Origin: Gentiana macrophylla
Lineage: Eukaryota > Streptophyta > Magnoliopsida > Gentianales > Gentianaceae
NCBI GenBank assembly: GCA_026214975.1
Contig: JAOBSW010001197.1
Location: forward strand, 372,001-436,000
Reading direction: 5' to 3'
Length of the DNA stretch: 64,000 bases
Numbering within the stretch: the first letter of the stretch is position 1; each line of letters starts with the position of its first letter. Below the pieces are notes generated by a model. The model saw only the letters and a list, made by a program, of their open reading frames with translations, was not told the origin of the DNA and did not search any database. The position numbers and the translations under genes were made by a program. Positions 33,951-47,100 of the stretch are shown here, piece by piece.

Positions 33951-35403
33951 ATATTCTGAAATTATATTACATTTTGAAAAATAACTAATATCAAAGATGT
34001 AAATTTATACGGGATAATCTTATATTAGGTCATCCATTACATATTCGCCACACCATTACATTGTATTATTTAAAAAAAGATACATTCAATTTTACATATT
34101 AATGAAAAATATTCTAACAATAAATTACATTTTGAAAAATATCTAAAGTCAAACATGCCATTTAATACGAAATATGTATATATTACATACATCCCGTATA
34201 AATTAATGAAAAATATTCTCACATTAAATACATCACTATAAATTAGTGATCCCAATTATTATGAAATATTATTTAATTTATGGTTCTTAATTCGAAATAT
34301 CACATTAAGTTATAATATTTAAAAATTGATAAATTTAAATAAACCAATAAATGCAAAATATTTTAAGATTAAATTACATTTTGATATATGTATAAACTCA
34401 ATTATAAATTAAATACAACCCTTATAAATTAGTCATCCCAAAATAATGTCAAATATTCTTAAATTTATGGATCTTAATGAGAAATATTTTTTCATTAAAG
34501 TATAATATTTGAAAAAATGATGAATTCAATTTTACCAATTAATTCAAAATATTCTACCATTATATAACATTTAAAAACAAATCTATACTCAAATATGTTA
34601 TTTAATACTTAAAATTTTTTCATTAAATTATAATATTTAGAAAATGATACATTCAATTTTACCAATGAATGTAAAATATTCTAACATTAAATTAAAATTT
34701 TAAAAATATCTAAACTTAAATATGTCATTTAATGCAAAATATGCAGACATTAAATACATTCCGATAAATTAGCTACCCCAAATAATGTCAAATATTCATT
34801 CATTAAATTAAAATAATTATATTCGAATTTGCTAATTAATACGAACATCCTTAATTTAATGTCATCCCCGACAAATTAAATGCCCCATTTGATTCTAAAT
34901 ATTCTTATATTAAATTAATTTTTTGAAAATAACTACATTTAAATATGATAAAAAAATCATCACTTTAAAATTAGCGTTCTCAGAATATTCTGGAATTATA
35001 TTATATTTTGAAAAATAACTAATATCAAAGATGTAGATTTATACGGGATATTCTTAGACAGTCATCCATTACAAATTTGTCACCCCATTACATTGTATTA
35101 TTTAAAAAAGATACATTCAATTTTACCTATTAATGAAAAATATTCTAACAATAAATTACATTTTGAAAAATATCTAAAGTCAAATATGCCATTTAATACG
35201 AAATATGTAGACATTACATACATCCCGTATAAATTAATGAAAAATATTCTCACATTAAATACATCACTATAAATTAGTGATCCCAATTATTATGAAATAT
35301 TCTTAAATTTATGGTTCTTAATTCGAAATATCACATTAAGTTATAATATTTAAAACCGATAAATTTAAATAAACCAATAAATGCAAAATATTCTAAGATT
35401 AAG
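33951..35403. repeat. AT-rich repeat field with a 420-bp direct repeat
   Basis: 33951-34374 is repeated with few changes at 34985-35403 (offset about 1030 bases). Between and within them a core such as ATTCAATTTTACC..TTAATGCAAAATATTCTAACATTAAATTACATTTTG recurs irregularly. The second copy ends exactly where the G-rich minisatellite starts. Read as decayed satellite-like DNA. Confidence 0.75.
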
Positions 35404-35466
35404 GTAGGGTTGGGTGGTGGGTAAGGTAGGGTTGGGTGAAGTGGTGGGTAAGGTAGGGTTGGAGAG
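35404..35466 (+). repeat. G-rich minisatellite, left part
   Basis: Repeats of GGTAGGGTTGGGTGGTGGGTAA. The same repeat resumes at 48655, so the Tat element inserted into a pre-existing array. Confidence 0.85.
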
Positions 35467-36019
35467 TGATGGGTATAAATAATTCCACCACCTCAACAAG
35501 TAGAATCACCACCTCTGTGGCCACCTCCGAATGACAAGAGAGATCGCAGTGCGGGCGGCCATCGTGTCTCACCTCGCCGCGACCACAACCTCATGGGGTC
35601 CTGTGCAAGTAGTGAGATCCTGTGAATCTCCTTCAGCAAAGTCAAGAGGGTCGCCGGGGCGAGGCCAAAAAGAGGCTTGCTCCCCGCGACCTCGCAGAGA
35701 GATGGCCGCCGATTGATCCAGCATCTTTCCCCACTTGTAACTTAGATATTTCGTCTTGCTTAGTATCTAAGTAAGACCTAGCTATTAGTAAAATATCTAA
35801 GAGGTTACTTATTCCCTAAGTTATCCACCTCTATAAAAGGGGTGGTCATTGTAAACAAAAGGGAGAGTTGAAATACACACTATATTTGCAAGCAAAAGCT
35901 CTCTCCATTTTAGTTCTCTCCACACCACCACCCACCGGAGCAACACTACACCTTAAGTATAGCCAGATATCCACCATCCAAACACCGCAAGGACACCCGT
36001 GAGGATTTAGTCGTCTTCA
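35467..36019 (+). repeat. 5' LTR of the Tat element
   Basis: TGATGGGTATAAATAATT to GTCGTCTTCA. A TATA-like CTATAAAAGG lies at about 35832-35841. From 35715 on it is almost identical to 48345-48649. The first 250 bases differ from the other LTR by clustered small indels. Confidence 0.92.
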
Positions 36020-36020
36020 G

Positions 36021-36040
36021 TTGGCTCCGTTACCGGGAAC
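36021..36040 (+). other. Primer-binding site of the Tat element
   Basis: TTGGCTCCGTTACCGGGAAC, a two-mismatch version of the tRNA-Asp-complementary site, directly follows the LTR. Confidence 0.75.
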
Positions 36041-36166
36041 CCGATTGTGTAAAAAATCACCTAGAACTCTCATTCAGGAGGAGATAATCTTACAAAGAAA
36101 AGTCCTCAAACTGCCTTTATTTCTTCCCTTTACCAAAGAAATCGCTCAAAAAGCCACCACGCAGAG

Positions 36167-38120
36167 ATGGCTGGAAGTAAAGTGGCATCTAACACCCCAA
36201 ACCCCTCGCAAAGCGTACTATGCTACATCAAGCTCGTGGGGAAGGCGCGGAGAAACACTAGACAATCTCCTGCAGAGGAGAAGGATTCCAGATGAGGGTC
36301 TTAGCACTAGCGATGCTCGAAATGTCATTAATCAAAAAACCAAGTCGAAAGAGAGGCTATTGTTGCCTGGATGGAACTCGAGAGAGAGGTCACAAAGCAA
36401 AGCCAAAGATCGATCCCGTAAATACAACCGGGCTTTCAGACCCGTGAGGTAGCCGAAATGAGGGAATACGCCAGGTACGCTGAAACTATGTATCTCACCA
36501 ATTCCCGCCTGGTGGCTAAGGGCCAGGCCCCTATGACGATTCGACCCCAGAATCCTCCCAGAAACGAAATCCCTCTTGCGGTCGCAGACCAGGGCCGCCA
36601 GAGCCAAATTCAGCAAATCGACGTAGAGGAGAGCGTGCACTCTTCAGGTCGCTATGGACCGAGGAAAGAAATTCCACGAACCTCGGCCCCCCAAGATCGC
36701 GACCATCAAAAAGGAAAGAGGATCGACAAAGGGTCCGCGTTTAATAGGTTGGGTGAGAAGGACAAGGCTTTAGCCCCAAGTCGTCTCAGCCTTCCTAGAG
36801 AAGAGATGCCCATCCAGCAGGATAGACACGCACAAGATGCCCGCACAATTATCAGGAAAAAAGGGCCCCGCCAAAGGATCACAAAATCATAGGGAATCTT
36901 GAGGGCGTAGAACGGAGCGAGCCGAAACGCAAGCACAATCGCGACCCGAATCGACCCTATTTTGGCGTAATGCGGATGGAGGTAATGAGAAAAGAGCTTG
37001 CTGAATTAAAAAAGTCGAGGCCCGTCGAGAAAGTCGCTCCGATTTCGGGGATCGACGTGCTCGCTAAAGGGATTACCGAAACATTGCCTCCCAGCAGAGA
37101 AAAGGTTAGTTATCCCAGTTACAACTATTACAATGGAAATTCATGCCCAAACGACTGGCTCACCGCGTTCCAAGGTCGCATCACCCTTGCTACACAAAAT
37201 AAATCCGCTGGTGCATCGCGTTAGTTGGCGACATGCGGGATAAGGGCTGCCCTCCGATACGCCGGGCTCTCGCGCTCGATTGAAAGTTGGGAGGATTTGT
37301 CGGAAAAGTTTGTCGAGAGTTTGAATCGGCAAGCAGCCAAGAAAACCATTGAGGACCTATATGAGGTTCGTATGGGAGGGCATGAATCGAAAAGAATATT
37401 ACGAACGGTTCGCCGAATATATGATCAAACAAGGAACATTCGCAGACGATGCAATCATAACATGTTTCTCACCGGAATCGCCAAAGGCCCGATGAAAATC
37501 GATTCAATCTGCCCCCAAAGCGGGTCTCGAGGAGATGTTAGAAAGGGCGAGAATGATGGGGGTCGGCCGAGGCGCCGTCTGCCGGAAAGGCAAAGCCTAA
37601 GACGAGCCACGTTCGCCGAAGCGAGGATCGCGTGGATGACCGTAAAAAAGAAAAGGGACGAGATACTAATCGCGATCGTGAGGTAAAAAGCCGTACAAAT
37701 TTAGCGAGGATAATTTTACCCCGCCAACACCAAAGCATCCCAAATCACTGCTTGAAATTCGTGAACATTTCGACAAACCAAAGCCTATGAGGCGATCCCG
37801 ATAGCCGCGATAAATCCAAACATCGCGACTATCACAAGGACCATGGCCACATCACCGATGAATGCTTCACCCCGAGGCGCGAGATAGAAAAGGCGATCCG
37901 TGAGGACCAGCCAATAAATATAAACACGAGGGGAACAACACTCCCGGTCAAGGACGCCAACCTCGCGTTTATCGAGAGAGAGGTTCAGTCATCCACGGAG
38001 TATTCCCGGCCAACCATCAATCGAAATCTCAGATAAATCAAATCAATACCCGCGCTTCAAAAGCGAGATGGTGTTGGGAGAGAATGAGAAGGAATCATAT
38101 TCACAAAAAGCGAGCTAACA
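36167..38120 (+). pseudogene. Tat gag, frameshifted
   Basis: The likely start is ATG 36167 (MAGSKVASNTPNPSQSVL). Recognisable blocks in changing frames are AEMREYARYAETMYLTNSRL (36447-36510), PSYNYYNGNSCPNDWLTAFQ then GRITLATQNKSA (37112-37208), SIESWEDLSEKFVESL (37276-37323), KTIEDLYEVRMG and RIYDQTRNI, FLTGIAKGPMKI (37465-37500), and a zinc-knuckle-like HRDYHKDHGHITDECF equivalent near 37820-37870. It matches the unbroken gag at 58185-59260 domain for domain. Gag forms the particle. This copy cannot. Confidence 0.85.
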
Positions 38121-38820
38121 ACGATCGGGGCCTATGGAGATACCCCTCATTCTAAAAGTGGGGTGAACGACAAACACGGCGTCAACCGAGTAATGGTCGA
38201 TCTGAGGGGCGGCCGCGACGTCATCTATTTCGACCGCTTAAAACAGATCGGATTCGGGAGGCCAAGTTAAAACCCTACATTGGGGTCCTCGAAGGTTTTA
38301 CCAACGACACAAGACGGGTCAAAGGCACGATCGACCTCAATATCATTTTGGCGACTATGAGCCCAGAGAACGGAGATAATAACTTTCTTGGTAATCGACC
38401 GCCTCTTACTACAACATGATTTTGGGAATCCCGGCTATGAAGAAGTTCCAAATGGTGGCATCCGCTTCACCAACGGGTCAAATTTCACGTAGGGAAGAAG
38501 TTGGGGTCGCCATCACCGACTGGAGCTTTCCTCGACTATATGACCAAAAGCAGTGGTCGACTCTAAGCGACCCGACCTGGATGGTCTTAACACGGCTACG
38601 GATCGATTGCTATGGTGAAAGAAATCTCGGAGAAGGCCGTAGAGGTAGAAACATTGCAAATTCGGGACGAGCCCGACTTCACCGCCAAGACGAGTTGATC
38701 GAAGCTATAATAAACGCGTCAAATATCCCGATCAAAAGATAAAAATAGGATCGAGAACTACCGAGGAAGAAAGGAAGAGTCGATCGAGCTTCGAAAGCAA
38801 ACTTAGACGCATTCGCACGG
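38120..38820 (+). pseudogene. Tat protease, frameshifted
   Basis: Aligned by eye with the protease at 57628-58206: GVNDKHGVNRVMVDLRGGRD (38162-38220, where the other copy has VDTG at the active site), GFTNDTRRVKGTIDL (38298-38340), and MILGIPAMKKFQMVASASPT (38416-38475), all in different frames. Aspartic protease of the gag-pol precursor, inactive as sequenced. Confidence 0.8.
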
Positions 38821-39700
38821 GAGGTAAATCGATATGAGAGGTGTGGAATCGGAGGTCGCCTTGCACAACTTGAGTGTCGATCCCAACTTCAGGCCAATAC
38901 AACAAAGGCGCGTCAATTCTCTGTAAAAGGAGGTCGCGATAAAAATTGAGGTCGAGAAACTTTTAGCAAAGCAGCATAATCAAAGAGCTTCAATATCCCA
39001 CCTGGCCGGGCAAATGTAGTAATGGTGAAAAACACAACGGCAAGTGGCGGATGTGCGTCGACTTCACCGATCTAAACAAAGCTTGCCCAAAGGACCCTAC
39101 GCGCTCCTCGAATCGATAAAATGGTGGATGGGATCGCGGGTTTTGAAACCTTAAGCTTTACGGACGCTTTATTCCGGCTACCACCAGTCAAAATGGCCGA
39201 TGAAGATAAGGAACTGACGGCCTTCAGGGCCGCCGGCGGGCTATATTACTATGAGATGATGCCGTTTGGCCTGAAGAACGCAGGCTCAACCTATCAGAGA
39301 ATGGTAAACAGAGTTTTCAGCACGCAGATAGGCAAGAACATGGAGGCCTACATTGATGACATGGTCGTGAAATCAAGTCGCCAAGATCACTTGGAGGACC
39401 TTCGCGAGACCTTTGCAAATGTGAAGAATCACTCGATGAAACTAAACCCTACGAAATGCACTTTTGGGGTCCAGCAGGAAATTTCACAGGCTTTATGGTA
39501 AGTCAAAGGGGATCGAGGCAAATCCGAAAAAATCGAGGCCCTGGTCAACATGAGCGAGCCTACCGGTATTAAAGAGGTACAGTGGCTCAACGGCAGGATC
39601 ACGACTTTGGGTAGGTTTGTCTCGAAATCTGAAAGAAGTGCGCTTTCTTCAAAATTCTCGAAAGTGGTGGTACCTCTCTTGGACAAATGGAATGCTCCCA
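38820..39700 (+). pseudogene. Tat reverse transcriptase, frameshifted
   Basis: Blocks include the RGVESEVALHNLSVDPNFRP equivalent (38833-38895), LQYPTWPG, NGKWRMCVDFTDLNKACPKD (39040-39095) and an intact 127-codon segment 39121-39501 with FTDALFRLPP, YYEMMPFGLKNAGSTYQRMV and the catalytic YIDD in MEAYIDDMVVKS. The thumb follows near 39540-39640 in another frame. The motif YIDD fits the Tat lineage. Confidence 0.88.
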
Positions 39701-40608
39701 AGCATTTAAAGACCTCAAAGAATACTTATCAAGACCGCCGTTAACTAACTTGACCCGAGGCTCGGGGACACTTGTTTTTATATTTGGCAGCCTCCAGATA
39801 GGGCCCGTAGCCGCGCAGACTTGTAAAAGAGGAGGGAGGCTCGCAGAAGCCAGTTTTTTATGTTTCCAAAGCTCTAAGCCCCGTTGAAAGTCGTTATTTT
39901 AATATAGAAAAGTTGGCTTATTGTGTTGTTATAGCTGCCCGCAAATTAAGGGCTTACTTTTCATCACACACCATCGTAGTATTATCAAATGCATCGCTAA
40001 GACAGGTCCTTCACAAGCCAGACCTGTCCGGTCGATTGCTCCGATGGGCCATCGAGCTTACTGAGTTCGATATCCGATATGAGCCCCGGAAGGCTGTAAA
40101 GGCCCAAGCACTCCCAGATTTCATAGCAGAAACAAGCTTCAACGAAGAGGTGAAAGAGCAGCTCTGCTCCGAACGCGACCAAGATAGGGTCACCACAGAG
40201 GACGAGCCTATCAGGCCAAGTCACTGTTGGCAGCTCTACGTTGATGGCTCCGCTAATCACAAAGGGTGCGGCGCAGGAATAATCCTGTTAGAACCAGGAT
40301 CATCAGAAGAGATTGAGCGGGCTCTGAGATTTGATTTCACCGCCTCCAACAACCAGGCAGAATACGAGGCAGTCATTGCTGGGTTGAAACTCGCCAAAGC
40401 CATGAAAGTCGAAAATATACAAGTATTTTGCGACTCACAGTTGGTGGTAAATCAAATCAATGGGTCATATGGCATTCATTGCGAAATTTTACAAAGATAT
40501 ATTAACCTCGTCAAAAGACTCGAAGGCAGCTTCACATATTGTCAAATCAAAAACATCCCTCGAGAGGACAATCATAGGGCAGACTACTTGTCCAAATTAA
40601 CCAAATAA
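39700..40608 (+). pseudogene. Tat RNase H plus second archaeal-type RNase H
   Basis: The first RNase H runs from about 39700, with PVYFVSKALS-like codons broken at 39850-39900, into the open frame 39913-40608, which holds IAARKLRAYFSSHTIVVLSN and ELTEFDIRYEPRKAVKAQAL ending in DFIAE. The second RNase H starts at SHCWQLYVDGSANHKGCGAG (about 40220) with acidic residues in YVDGS, NQAEYEAVIAGL and VFCDSQLVVNQI, and ends PREDNHRADYLSKL. A second RNase H of this kind is the hallmark of Tat elements. The 231-codon frame is open, so this is the best preserved part of pol here. Confidence 0.9.
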
Positions 40609-41800
40609 GACGCTGCGTCGTGCGATCCCATCGACATCATGGTCGAACACTTATCGGAACCCGCCATCTCCGAGGCGAGATCATGGATTTCCAACCCGGT
40701 AACACTTGTTGGATCGACATCATGAAGTCTTATATTGAGGTAGAGAGCTTCCGCGCGCGACCTTGCGAAAGCTAGGGCCTTAGTAAGAAGGGCCGCAAGA
40801 TACACGATTATGGACGACGTGCTTTACCGTCATTCATTCTCGAAACCCCTTCTGCGATGCATACGACCTGAGGAGGTAACGGGAATCCTAACAGAGCTAC
40901 ATGAGGAATGTGCGCGCCATTTCTCCAATCGAACACTAGCACAGGAAGGTACTCTAGCCGGATATTATTGGCCAAAATTAGATGAAGACGCCAAAGCTCA
41001 TACCCCGCATGTGATACTTGCCGAGGTTCATAAATATCCCCAGGCTACCTCGGTCGAACAAAGCATAGTGGTAGTTGCCCGCCTTTCGACATGTGGGCAA
41101 TCGACCTCATCGGACCCTTGAAGAAGGTCGCTCAGGTTCGAGTGACGCGTTGTCGCGTCGCGGTGGATTATTTTACTAAATGGGTCGAGGCTAAGGCCTT
41201 GGTAAAAACCAATACCAGGGACATAACATACTTTTTGCTCGATCAAATATGGACAAGATTTGGTGTTCCAAGAGTGATGGTTTCCGATCACGGACTCAAT
41301 TCGAGACGAATTCGACAGATTCGTGAAGAGAACAATGTTAAACATTGGCAATCATCCGTGTGCTACCGCGCAGGAAACGGGCAAGTGAAAATGCCAACAA
41401 ACAGTCCTGAGTGTATTAAAGAAGAGCCTGGGTGAGAAGGCGAGCCACCGCCCGATCACCTTCCAGCGGCTCTATGGGCGCCGGGGCGTCGCGAAAAATC
41501 ACAATGAGGGAAACTCCTTTTGCTTTAACATATGGGTGCGAGGCTATGGCACTGTGGAAATGGCCTTACCAAGCCTAGTGGTCGTTTTTACAAATGAGGT
41601 CAATAACAACGCGGGCGCGTAAACTCGAGCTCGATCTAGTAGAGGAGCGGCGCATCCAGGCATCTGATCGCCGGTCAACTATAAACAACAGCGGCGAAGC
41701 GTCATCACGACAAACGATTCGCGCAATCATCACTTCGCGCGTCGGGATTACGTTCTACAAAAAGACAAGCCACGGGCCACGGCGTTAAAAAAGGAAAGCT
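40609..41800 (+). pseudogene. Tat integrase, frameshifted
   Basis: LYRHSFSKPLLRCIRPEEVT (40822-40880) leads into the zinc-binding domain (HEECARHFSNRTLA; the cysteine pair near 41010-41040 is damaged). The core follows with WAIDLIGPL (first D), VAVDYFTKWVEAKAL, FGVPRVMVSDHGL (second D) and the NGQVKMPTNSPE region near 41378-41412 that normally holds the catalytic E. The C-terminal part to 41800 is in mixed frames. Inserts cDNA in intact relatives. Confidence 0.85.
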
Positions 41801-42002
41801 ATCGGAAAAGCGGGAAGGCCCCTACGGATCTCGAGTTATCAAAAGGGGACGTACATGCTAAGTGACAAGGAGGGCATGAGTATAATAGGCCATGGCATGC
41901 GAGATAATCTGAAAAAATACTATATGTAACGAGCCAATTCAAATAAAGTCGTTTCTTCCAAATTGTATTTACATTCTTGTTTTTTTTTTCGTCGTCAATC
42001 GT

Positions 42003-42004
<2 letters not shown>

Positions 42005-42038
<34 letters not shown>
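42005..42038 (+). repeat. Poly(A) tract inside the Tat 3' region
   Basis: 34 consecutive A. Another of 22 A lies at 44367-44388. Possibly scars of earlier small insertions or replication slippage. Confidence 0.9.
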
Positions 42039-42040
<2 letters not shown>

Positions 42041-43900
42041 AGCGATGAGAAGTTTTTTCAAACATATCGATCAAGCCTGGACAAACTTCCATCAACTGCA
42101 GGATGGTTATCTTCCTCCGATCACATGTGTGGAGGTCCAAAAACGGCATCATGCCTGCAAAGGGCTCCACCGGATAAGTTTTTTCAAACATATCGGTCGA
42201 GCGCGTATGGAAGGAACCCTGGCGCCATCGCATAATTTGGATATCGATCGAAAGGCATGCGGCGACCAGACCACGGCGACCTTGAACCGCCGAGCACGCA
42301 TATCTTAGAGCCTCGCGATGGATCAACACTCCCGTCTACATCCACTCGATGGTCGCGAATGGCATGCGTATGAGCGCGCCGCTCTCACTAACAACATCAA
42401 GATCGGCGATAATAAGAGCGCGGGAATTTATAAACTTCTTCCACTCACGGTCGCCGCGAGAGGTCGGACTTGATACTCCCAAAGACCAAACCCGCCGATT
42501 CTCGGGAACGGCTCGACATTGCAATACCTGCACGAATCGCTGTTTTCTTCATCCGCAAGGTCCCAGGCGATCTCATAATGGGAGGAGGGATTTATTGCGG
42601 GTATGTTAAAACTTGGTTAATTCTCTCCGGAGTAAAGATAACGGAACACCCGGAGAGAAATGTCGCCACCGCCCGCCAGAGGCTACATCGAGACAACACG
42701 GAGTAAAATTCCCGTATCATGGTAACATTAACCGCTCCGGAGAGGCTCGGCAATAAATTCCCACCACCGTAAAGCGAACGCGCAAAGATGGAGCCGTCTT
42801 CTATTCGTTGTTCATATAAGCCCTCTCTCCTCATAATATCACGCCACTCAAAAAAATCCCGAAATAATCCTTGGCTACGGGGAAGCGTGGTGAAAAAGGG
42901 AAACATCCGGATGGGGACGAGCTTTGAATATCCGAACTGGCCGCTTTCCTGGATGAGACATAGAGTTTGGAGGATAGAGCGGTGAAGAGGATAATGAGCG
43001 ATTGAGGAAGAAAGCAAAATTCAGATGAGGCAAGAGGTAAAGTGAGTTCCGAATAAACCCTTTTTATACTGAGAAGAAGGGTATGATCAACGGTTGGGAT
43101 TAACTGGATCCTAGGGCCAGATATGCAAACTGACCCGAAGACCAAGGCAACAGGAGCGCCAGACCATAAAGAGACCGAAATTTATGGCTACAGTTACAAC
43201 TGACACCTAGTCATTAGGGGTCATAACTCTGCGTTAATGACACAGTCAAAGGTCGCTAACATGTGCTCTATCTTCTGACAAAAGCACCGCTCTCAATGAG
43301 GCCGCTGAAACTTTGAAAAATTAGCGTCGCTTAGCAACTATGGTTAGAACAAGACGACGACGTTTCATGACAGATCGACGTCGCCAAATTATTAAGCGAC
43401 CTCGCACGAATCAAGATAGCACAGAAAATAAAATAACCTGTCACAGCCTCGCGAAAGGCCGCCAGATCGAATCAGCAACAAGAAAAGCCAAGTATAAATT
43501 GAAAAAAAATGCAGAAGATAAATTGTCAAGCTATTACAAATCAAGATTCAGTCAAATCACAAAGTAAACAGTCAAAGTTACAAATCAAATTTTCAAAGAG
43601 CTCGCAGAAAAGTCCGAGAAATCTAGAGAACATGCGGAGTAGGCGGGGTGCTGATAAACTCGTCGCCTTGCTCCAGAGGACGGCGGTTTCTTCAACGTCT
43701 CAAAATTCACAGGATTGAGCGTGGCGGGATCCCAAAGCAGGCTCGCCACGTTTAAGTATTCATCGAATCGAGGTAATGAGCTCGCTTGCATAGGGGATTT
43801 CCGGGTGAAAGGCCACTAAATTGGGATGACCTTGATGCGTGTTCACCCACCGCAAAGATATCCTCCAGAGTGATGTGCCCCCGCCTCGACAACCCCAGAT
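42039..43900. other. Tat 3' region without a recognised gene
   Basis: The longest open frame is 141 codons on the minus strand (42592-43017, containing FFTTLPRSQGLFRDFFEWRD). It could be a further part of the antisense transcript, but I cannot assign it. Sequence otherwise shows no known domain. Confidence 0.4.
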
Positions 43901-46464
43901 CAAATGAGCTAGGTGACTAAAGCCCTGGTCAAAGCTATTCTCCATCGGTCGAAGAAGTCATCCGATTTTATAGCGCAATGACGGCCCTGGACTTGGCCTC
44001 CTCGGCGACCTCGGCCGTTTTCTTCGCAGCTTCCTCCCATAGCTTTCTCAAGACCTCTTTGGCGGCCGTCTCGCCAAAGCAAGCTTAACCTCAACGCGGC
44101 AATCTCCTCCTGCGCCCCGATAATCCTTTGTCAAAGATGCAACTTTCTCATTGACCTCGGCATCCAATCCAGAGTGCTCCTCCATGATTGCCTTCATCTT
44201 CTCCACCTCGCCACCCGATGTTTAGCTTTCTTTTCGGCGGTAACCCTCGCCTTGTCGGCTTGCTCCCACCGCTGCGCGTCACTTTCCTCACCTCTGCATC
44301 GCGCCTCTCAGTGACCTCAAGTACCTGTTTAAACGAGCACCGAGCCGTGGGAAAGCAGGGATGGTTAAAAAAAAAAAAAAAAAAAAATGGTCTTACCAGG
44401 AGAAGCCGCAATCCCAAAGGCGGCGCTCAAATCTCTCGATTTCAACAATCTCATCTTGAGGCGGAGAGTCGTCTTGAGCGCAAAGCGGGCTAATATGCCC
44501 CGCCAATCTCCACTTGAACATGATCGGGATAACCGAGAGGATCGGCCCAAGAGGAATCACGTCGGCCGATTGCTTCACCAACCCGCGAGCTTTGGATAGG
44601 TCAAGATCCTGGTAAAGCTCGGATCCAACCACAGGGCCTCTTTCCCTGAATAGCCTCGGGCAAAGTCCTTTGCGCGGCGGCGTCTCGGCTCAAAGAAAGG
44701 CGCTCTTCCACGGGAGTTTCAACCTCTTCAAGATGCGCGGCCGAGCGGACCGTTTGGGTTGGCGATCATCCTTCGCCTTCTCTGGTTGAGGTCGCTTCAG
44801 CCCGCGCGACTCTTTAGTAGGGATGAGTCTTTTTGAGGCACCGCCGGCCTGGGCCCGCAACAACGGCAGAGGAAGTCGCAAATGCGGCGGAAGAGGTCGC
44901 AGCCTTCCGGGATATGTGTCTCTTCGACAATCGAGGCGGCGTCGATTCGGGGCACCATCCCAGAGCTTTCTTCAAAGCCTCCTGCCGAGCATCGCCGCTT
45001 TATCTCGCCTCCGCATTAAGCTTGTTTCGTGAGCCTGCGAGCATTTGGATCCATGCCTACAAAAAGAGAGCGGCTTAGAACCGGGAAAACAAAATGAACA
45101 TTTACAAATAAATACAAGTGGACAAAGAAAGTTACAAAGCGGCTAAGTATAGGATCGCCCCACATTCCAAACACTCGAGGAGGAAACATTTGTTGATATG
45201 ACAACCCCCAATCCGATCCGGATCACAGCTCTCCTGGACCCATTTGTACCATGGGCACGGCATTCCTCCGCCCACCAGGCCCGCCATGCATACAAAGTGG
45301 CTCGGCTAGATCAAGAAGATCGACCAGAAAGCGTTTCTCCGAGATGGCGCCGCCCGTCCGGATCGAATCAACGTCATCGCCCCTTTACGTAGCGCCGCTC
45401 ACTGCTGTGGGGTCAAAGAGTACAAGCGTGGATTTGCCTCACGAACTCCCCGCTTCAAGAAAAGGCCACCTACCTTCGACTCAACTTTCGTGACCAGCGC
45501 CCCATTTGTGAAACTTATTGGGAAGCGAGAATAGTAGGCGAGGAGTCTGCGACCTCAGAGAGATTTGTCCGGGAATAGACGTCCCACAGAAGGAATAAAA
45601 TTGCCCCAATAAGGTCAACGTCGGCTCGATCTTCAGGATCCGACACATAACGATGAAGGCCATCAGCTGGATAATAGCCCCGACGGCAAAATCGGAGGGA
45701 AGCGCCTCCATCTCCTTACAGATCTTCACAAAGAAAGGATCGAAAGGCGGCCTCAGACCCGCACACAAATGATGGAAATGGAGGATAAGGGTGTCCTCGG
45801 ATCGACGCGCGCATACATAATCCTTATGGTCCCCGGGTTTAAATTTATCGGACTCCTTCCCATAATCGAAGAAAGAAAACCGATACACGCTGGTGTCGAT
45901 TCCGAATATGCGATTAATGGTCCCGTTGAGATCGCTGCTCTTGCACAGTCGGGTCCATTTCTTGTCAACATCCTTCTCAAACGCCGCCACGATCGCAAAC
46001 TCTCGCATAGCTTCGGGATTGTTAGGACGAGAGCTCTTCTGCTGGGCATCAGCCGCAGCGGCCTCACCAACTGTCATGGTTTGGCTCGCAATTTTCCTTT
46101 TCTTCTGCTTCTTCGCAGGCATCCAGATATCTTTCCGGGGCAACTCCGCATTTTCGTCCTCACTGGACCCCATTAACTCATGAACTGCGGCGTCCTGAAC
46201 ATAAGCCTCGTCATGGTCGGGAGCGCCGCTAGTACTCGGGACCGCAGTTTGTCCTTCGATCGGGAAAGCGATTTCTTCAAACCCCCACGAGCCGTTGGAG
46301 ACTTTTGAGCCCGCGCGCTTCTCCTTAAGGCTCACTCGGCGCGGCGGATTTCGGGCAGAGATGAAGGCCTCCAACTCAAAAGGGTCGACGTCCATATGAG
46401 CGACCTCATCAGCGGTAATCTCGCCAATATCTGCGCGACTACTTTCCACCTCAACCTCGTCCAA
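43900..46464 (-). pseudogene. Antisense ORF of Tat element (PF04195-like plus coiled coil)
   Basis: A 327-codon open frame 46464-45481 on the strand opposite to gag-pol. After an acidic N part (VEVESSRADIGEITADEVAH) and a basic KKQKKRKIASQTM patch, it has the block TLILHFHHLCAGLRPPFDPF followed by FVKICKEMEALPSDF and MAFIVMCRILKIEPTLTLLG, which resembles the 'putative gypsy type transposon' domain (PF04195) found in antisense ORFs of Tat elements such as Grande. Downstream in other frames at 44300-43950, VEKMKAIMEEHSGLDAEVNE looks like a coiled coil, the usual C-terminal part. The role is unknown, and the N-terminal domain is intact here while the rest is frameshifted. Confidence 0.75.
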
Positions 46465-47100
46465 CAGATCGCCAACAGAGGCAGCGGATAGTACGGGTCA
46501 TCCTCGGCCAGAATCGTAGAATCTCCTTTCCGTAGAGTCGCCGCGAATTGTCATTCCCGACATCCCGCAAAAACAAGGGAGGAAAAAGGTGGAGCTTTCG
46601 GACTGGTATAATAATAAATTAACTTGGAAGGTGATCGCACCCACTTCAATACCGCCTCCTCCGTTTTTACAAGAGATCGCAAATAAAACTACAGAGGATG
46701 GCGAGGAGCGGTGAAACCCCAATTTTCCCAGAAAGCTATAATCTCTCCTCAGGAAAAATCCCGTTTTAATCAAAAACAAGGCAATGTTGCATTTCCGTTG
46801 CAAAAAGAATGACAAAATTAATGTGTATGGAAGAACAAGGCGGGGATGGATGAATAAACGAGTTAACAAGAAGGATTTCTTACCCGATTTCTTTGAGAAA
46901 GATTGGAAAACCGCGTGAAAGCTGGGAAATACTCAAAGAGGTGGCCGGAATCTTCAAAAGAACCGCCGTGAAATCCTAGAACCACCGCAGGAACGCCGTA
47001 TGAACCTTCAAAGATCTGCCAGAAACTTGAGAATTCTAGGAACAACGAACAACGGAGAAAATAAGAAACACTAAAAGTGTGAAGGGCGAGAAGCGAAAGC

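Noticed and set aside
34070..35286. Two nearly identical 61-codon frames (34070-34255, 35098-35286)
   Set aside because: They reflect the 420-bp AT-rich direct repeat. Composition is that of chance translation of AT-rich DNA.
41799..42329. 176-codon minus-strand frame with a poly-phenylalanine run
   Set aside because: The run is the reverse translation of the poly(A) tract at 42005-42038, and the flanks are Tat integrase remnants.
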